Source of the DNA: Amphritea balenae
GTDB lineage: Bacteria > Pseudomonadota > Gammaproteobacteria > Pseudomonadales > Balneatricaceae
Assembly: GCF_003858655.1 (NCBI RefSeq)
Contig: NZ_RQXV01000005.1
Coordinates: forward strand, 286,954-350,953
Reading direction: 5' to 3'
Length of the DNA: 64,000 bases
Shown here one piece after another: positions 61,301 to 64,000 of this stretch. Positions within the stretch are counted from its first letter, which is position 1; the number at the start of each line of letters is the position of its first letter. Below the pieces are notes generated by a model, which saw only the letters and a program-made list of their open reading frames with translations, was not told the DNA's origin and searched no databases. The position numbers and the translations under genes were made by a program.

Positions 61301-64000
61301 TGATATCCGTTGGGCCTTCGTTGAGGTTATTCACACTCAGATCGAAAGCTTCGTCGTAGGTATTACCGGCACTGTCTTCCACCTGCACGGTGACGTTGTG
61401 GGACTCAGCTGATTCAAAGTCGATATCCGCACCCGCCTTAACCCGGATCTCATTGCCGACGATCTCGAAGTTGCCAGAGGTATCAGTCAGGCTGTAGGTG
61501 AAGGTCTCGCCTGCATCTTCGTCCGCAGCCGCCAGGGTCGCAACAACGGTTCCGGCTCCTGTATTCTCATCTACCGAACCGCCACTTAAAGTGATATCAG
61601 TCGGACCTTCATTGAGGTTATTTACGCTCAGATCGAAAGCTTCGTCGTAGGTATTACCGGCGCTGTCTTCCACCTGCACGGTGACGTTGTGGGATTCGGC
61701 CGACTCAAAGTCGATATCCGCACCCGCCTTTACCCGGATTTCATTGCCGACGATCTCGAAGTTACCAGAGGTATCAGTCAGACTGTAGGTGAAGGTCTCG
61801 CCTGCATCTTCGTCCGCAGCCGCCAGGGTCGCAACAACCGTACCGGCCGCTGAGTTTTCATCAACCGAACCGCCACTTAACGTGATATCGGTCGGGCCTT
61901 CGTTGAGGTTATTCACACTCAGATCGAAAGCTTCGTCGTAGGTATTACCGGCGCTGTCTTCCACCTGCACGGTGACGTTGTGGGACTCGGCCGACTCGAA
62001 GTCGATATCCGCACCCGCCTTAACCCGGATTTCATTGCCGACGATCTCGAAGTTGCCTGAGGCATCTGTCAGGTTATAGGTGAAGGTCTCGCCTGCATCT
62101 TCGTCCGCCGCGCCTAATGTAGCCACCACGGTGCCGCCGGTAGCATTTTCATCCACCGAACCGCCACTTAACGTGATATCGGTCGGACCTTCATTGAGGT
62201 TGTTTACGCTCAGATCGAAGTTTTCAGAATAGCTGTTACCGTCAGAATCGGTTACTTCCACGCTAACGCTATGCAGTTCAGCCGACTCAAAGTCGATATC
62301 CGCACCGTCTTTCACCTGGATCTGGTTGCCCACGATCTCGAAGTTACCAGAGGCATCAGTCAGGCTGTAGGTGAAGGTTTCGCCTGCATCTTCGTCCGCA
62401 GCACCTAATGTGGCCACCACAGTGCCGCCGGTAGCATTTTCATCTACCGAACCGCCACTTAACGTGATATCGGTCGGGCCTTCGTTGAGGTTATTCACAC
62501 TCAGATCGAAGTTTTCAGCGTAGCTGTTACCATCCGAATCGGTCACTTCCACGCTAACGCTATGCAGTTCAGCGGATTCAAAGTCGATATCCGCGCCATC
62601 TTTCACCTGAATCTGGTTGCCCACGATCTCAAAGTTGCCTGAGGCATCGGTCAGGTTATAGGTGAAAGTTTCGCCTGTATCTTCGTCCGCAGCGCCTAAT
62701 GTAGCCACCACAGTGCCGCCGGTAGCATTTTCATCTACCGAACCGCCCGACAGCGTGATATCGGTTGGGCCTTCGCCCATATTATTTACAGTGAAAGTGG
62801 CATTTTGCTCATAGCTTCCACCGGCTGAATCCGTTACCTGAATTGTTACTTCGTGTTGCTGAGCCGATTCATAATCAATATCCGCCCCCTCTTTAACACG
62901 AACCTCATTACCAACAATCTCAAATAACCCTGACTGATCATCGGTCAATGAGTAACTGAAGTTCTCGCCGCTATCAACATCGGTGGCTTCAAGAGTCGCA
63001 ACAACTGTACCAGCAGAAGCACCTTCATCTACAGATGCACCTGTAGTAATAATTGATGATGGCTGATCGTTGGTACCCTGCACATCGATGGTAATCATCT
63101 GTTGTGCACTACCCCCATCACCATCGGTCACAGTTACCGGCACTTGCAGTTGCACACTGTCAGTAGAAGACAGGCTATCGTACGCACTGTCGGTAGGATC
63201 AAAGCTGTACTCACCGGTATCGCTATCCAGCGTAAAGCCCGCAGGCAGATCACCGTTAGCGGTGTAAGAAAGATCAGTACCCGCATCCACATCGGAGCCA
63301 CCCAGGCTGCCGGAGATAACGGCATCACCTTCGTTTACTTCGCGGTTTACTTCAGCACCCGCTACCGGCGCATCGTTGGTACCGGTTACTGTTACCTGAA
63401 TCTGTTGGGTATCAGTAGCACCCTGCTCGTCAGTCACGGTTACCGGAATCGTCAGTACCTGGGTATCGCCCGCATCCATCGACTCGTAGGCTGCATCGGC
63501 TGGATTGAAGCTGTAAGAACCGTCACTTTCTAACGTGAAACCAGCAGGTAGATCCGCACCGCCGGTCACACTGAAGCTCAATGAAGCAGCATCATCAACA
63601 TCCGAAGCTGTTAGCTGACCAGAGATCGCGGTATCGCCTTCATCGACAGAAGCGGTTACATCCGCACCCGCTACCGGCGCATCATTGGTGCCGGTTACCG
63701 TCACCTGAATCTGTTGGGTATCAGTCGCACCCTGATCATCGGTTACTGTTACCGGAATCGTCAGTACCTGGGTATCACCCGCATCCATTGACTGATACGC
63801 ATCGTCCGCAGGATTGAAGCTGTAAGAACCGTCTGACTCTAAGGTAAAGCCAGCAGGCAGATCCGCACCGCCGGTGACACTGAAACTCAGGCTGGCTGCA
63901 TCATCTACGTCGCTGGCACTTAACTGACCCGAGATCGCGGCATCGCCTTCATCAACGCTCGCAGTGACATCGGCACCGGCTACTGGTGCATCATTGGTAC
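58311..64000 (-). CDS. giant RTX adhesin (N-terminus beyond window)
   Basis: At least 1895 residues are visible; the frame is still open at base 64000, so the N-terminus is missing. From the right: VCBS-type repeats (63060-64000; VTGTNDAPVAGA units), nine cadherin-like repeats (60430-63060), an Ig-like repeat, a second copy of it split by a LamG/concanavalin-like domain (about 59370-60040), then about ten glycine-rich RTX nonapeptides (58590-58950; GGDGNDKLHGKDGND pattern) and a C-terminal type-I secretion tail. It should be a calcium-binding surface adhesin for biofilm or host attachment, exported by a type I system not found in this window. Confidence 0.93.
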   Translation of the reverse strand, partial: TNDAPVAGADVTASVDEGDAAISGQLSASDVDDAASLSFSVTGGADLPAGFTLESDGSYSFNPADDAYQSMDAGDTQVLTIPVTVTDDQGATDTQQIQVTVTGTNDAPVAGADVTASVDEGDTAISGQLTASDVDDAASLSFSVTGGADLPAGFTLESDGSYSFNPADAAYESMDAGDTQVLTIPVTVTDEQGATDTQQIQVTVTGTNDAPVAGAEVNREVNEGDAVISGSLGGSDVDAGTDLSYTANGDLPAGFTLDSDTGEYSFDPTDSAYDSLSSTDSVQLQVPVTVTDGDGGSAQQMITIDVQGTNDQPSSIITTGASVDEGASAGTVVATLEATDVDSGENFSYSLTDDQSGLFEIVGNEVRVKEGADIDYESAQQHEVTIQVTDSAGGSYEQNATFTVNNMGEGPTDITLSGGSVDENATGGTVVATLGAADEDTGETFTYNLTDASGNFEIVGNQIQVKDGADIDFESAELHSVSVEVTDSDGNSYAENFDLSVNNLNEGPTDITLSGGSVDENATGGTVVATLGAADEDAGETFTYSLTDASGNFEIVGNQIQVKDGADIDFESAELHSVSVEVTDSDGNSYSENFDLSVNNLNEGPTDITLSGGSVDENATGGTVVATLGAADEDAGETFTYNLTDASGNFEIVGNEIRVKAGADIDFESAESHNVTVQVEDSAGNTYDEAFDLSVNNLNEGPTDITLSGGSVDENSAAGTVVATLAAADEDAGETFTYSLTDTSGNFEIVGNEIRVKAGADIDFESAESHNVTVQVEDSAGNTYDEAFDLSVNNLNEGPTDITLSGGSVDENTGAGTVVATLAAADEDAGETFTYSLTDTSGNFEIVGNEIRVKAGADIDFESAESHNVTVQVEDSAGNTYDEAFDLSVNNLNEGPTDITLSGGSVDENATGGTVVATLGAADEDAGETFTYSLTDTSGNFEIVGNEILVKAGADIDFESAESHNVTVQVEDSAGNTYDEVFDLSVNNLNEGPTDITLSGGSVDENTGTGTVVATLAAADEDAGETFTYSLTDASGNFEIVGNEIRVKAGADIDFESAESHNVTVQVEDSAGNTYDEAFDLSVNNLNEGPTDITLSGGSVDENSTAGVVVATLSASDQDSGETFSYSLTDDAGGRFEVVGNEIRVKEGADLNFETAEDHDVTVRVTDSDGNTYDENFNLQVNDLFEDLTAETPNLTVNLGADQETVYDLDISASLSDLDGSESLSGITVSNIPDGVTLSAGADNGDGSWSLEQNDLEGLTVTVANTVTEDFDLSVSVTSTESSTGDQNTATDTVSFSLDTTAEAPELNVTLGSPTEVAESVTDYALELNGSGNNDALLIQNGGELLAGQNELTITMDLKFDGALSDTTPLISYATGNDDNAFRLELSPKKNGKFNIELDADRVDEKTGDLSNDLLFDGEMHQLSISISDSGTIEYSIDGTVVATDSFKKDFSGFDDDGSFIIGQEQDSVGGGFDSGEYLSGQIGEIKIFDTANATDSDQPVGHWSMNSIEAGNTIADQIGGHDISIISVSGSGFSAGSVPALVAVGEVSGGASTYDYPLDISASLTDLDGSESLAVTVSGIPAGATLSAGTDNGDGSWSLNSSQLTGLTLSVPEGSTDFDLAVSATATESRGGDTETTATTVPVDIPDAKQATDAGDKGTSSESTGIDYSQYAQENTDTSGMNQVQGGSGNDNKLKGSDSDDHITDASGNDKIDAKGGNDVVDAGDGNDHVKGGDGDDTLYGGAGNDHLDGDAGNDYLSGGDGNDKLHGKDGNDQLIGGEGNDELDGDAGNDLMSGGLGNDTATGGDGADTYIFNPFEGNDHFSGGTGGGWADTVQLGTDGSDDPSNPWTITVDGQELEYDLAAQALELNPDTSGVVTMADGSELTFEGIEKIEW
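60430..62790 (-). repeat. exact 291-bp tandem array in the adhesin gene
   Basis: Landmark GATATC sites occur at 60720, 61011, 61302, 61593, 61884, 62175, 62466 and 62757, every spacing exactly 291 bp (97 codons). Units fall into two subfamilies: those nearer the C-terminus share HNVTVQVEDSAGNTYDE, and those nearer the N-terminus share HSVSVEVTDSDGNSY. High nucleotide identity implies recent expansion or gene conversion. Confidence 0.95.

Overview
The window reads as a chromosome segment of a marine, heterotrophic gammaproteobacterium, most likely Oceanospirillaceae-like (Neptuniibacter/Neptunomonas/Amphritea type). This is inferred from gene content: a taurine:pyruvate aminotransferase with TauR-like MocR regulators, three different binding-protein-dependent importers (TTT, TRAP, ABC), a sodium-pumping oxaloacetate decarboxylase and a giant RTX adhesin. 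Coding density is high, base composition is moderate, and I saw no rRNA, tRNA, CRISPR array, intact IS or prophage.

Layout. 0-4.6 kb: truncated TauR-like MocR regulator, a small IS5-type inverted-repeat element, tpa, and divergent thiS-thiG. 4.8-12 kb: a CBS-PAS-GGDEF-EAL signalling protein, a 160-bp hairpin repeat element, rarD, an AraC/MFS divergent pair, and an HPP/TetR divergent pair with twin operators. 12-19.5 kb: racemase, FAD amino-acid oxidase and RidA, divergent from tctBAC and a LysR gene, which looks like an import-and-deamination unit. 19.5-24.3 kb: ABM protein, LysE exporter, three GNATs, and a second TauR-like MocR gene with GTACCA operators. 24.4-31.5 kb: Tat-type DODA dioxygenase, two-component system, membrane protein plus YceI, YcnI, and an exported deaminase/ankyrin pair. 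31.9-36.8 kb: TRAP transporter and a CoA-type semialdehyde dehydrogenase. 37-40.3 kb: TonB receptor and panC. 41-46 kb: a Pot-type ABC importer. 46-58 kb: YeiH, thiC, a divergent receiver, an HDAC-like hydrolase, oadGAB and thiI. 58.3-64 kb: C-terminal part of an RTX adhesin that runs off the right edge.

The most striking structure lies between the two permease genes of the ABC importer. Five tandem 83-bp units each carry a Shine-Dalgarno, an ATG and a 28-codon mini-ORF. Each mini-ORF's TGA overlaps the next ATG (ATGA), and the chain feeds directly into the second permease. A sixth, 19-codon mini-ORF starts it. The unit looks like an amplified, diverged copy of the 5' end of that permease gene. 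Other unexplained structure: a 45-bp element shared by the TRAP and ABC operon leaders, an orphan minus-strand terminator pair implying a small RNA or attenuated leader near 51.6 kb, a folded 84-nt element plus terminator downstream of thiC, and two MITE-like elements.

Thiamin genes (thiSG, thiC, thiI) are scattered through the window rather than forming one operon. Nitrogen and sulfur from small organic compounds (taurine, amino acids, polyamine-like solutes) appear to be a main metabolic theme, but every substrate assignment except taurine for Tpa is tentative.
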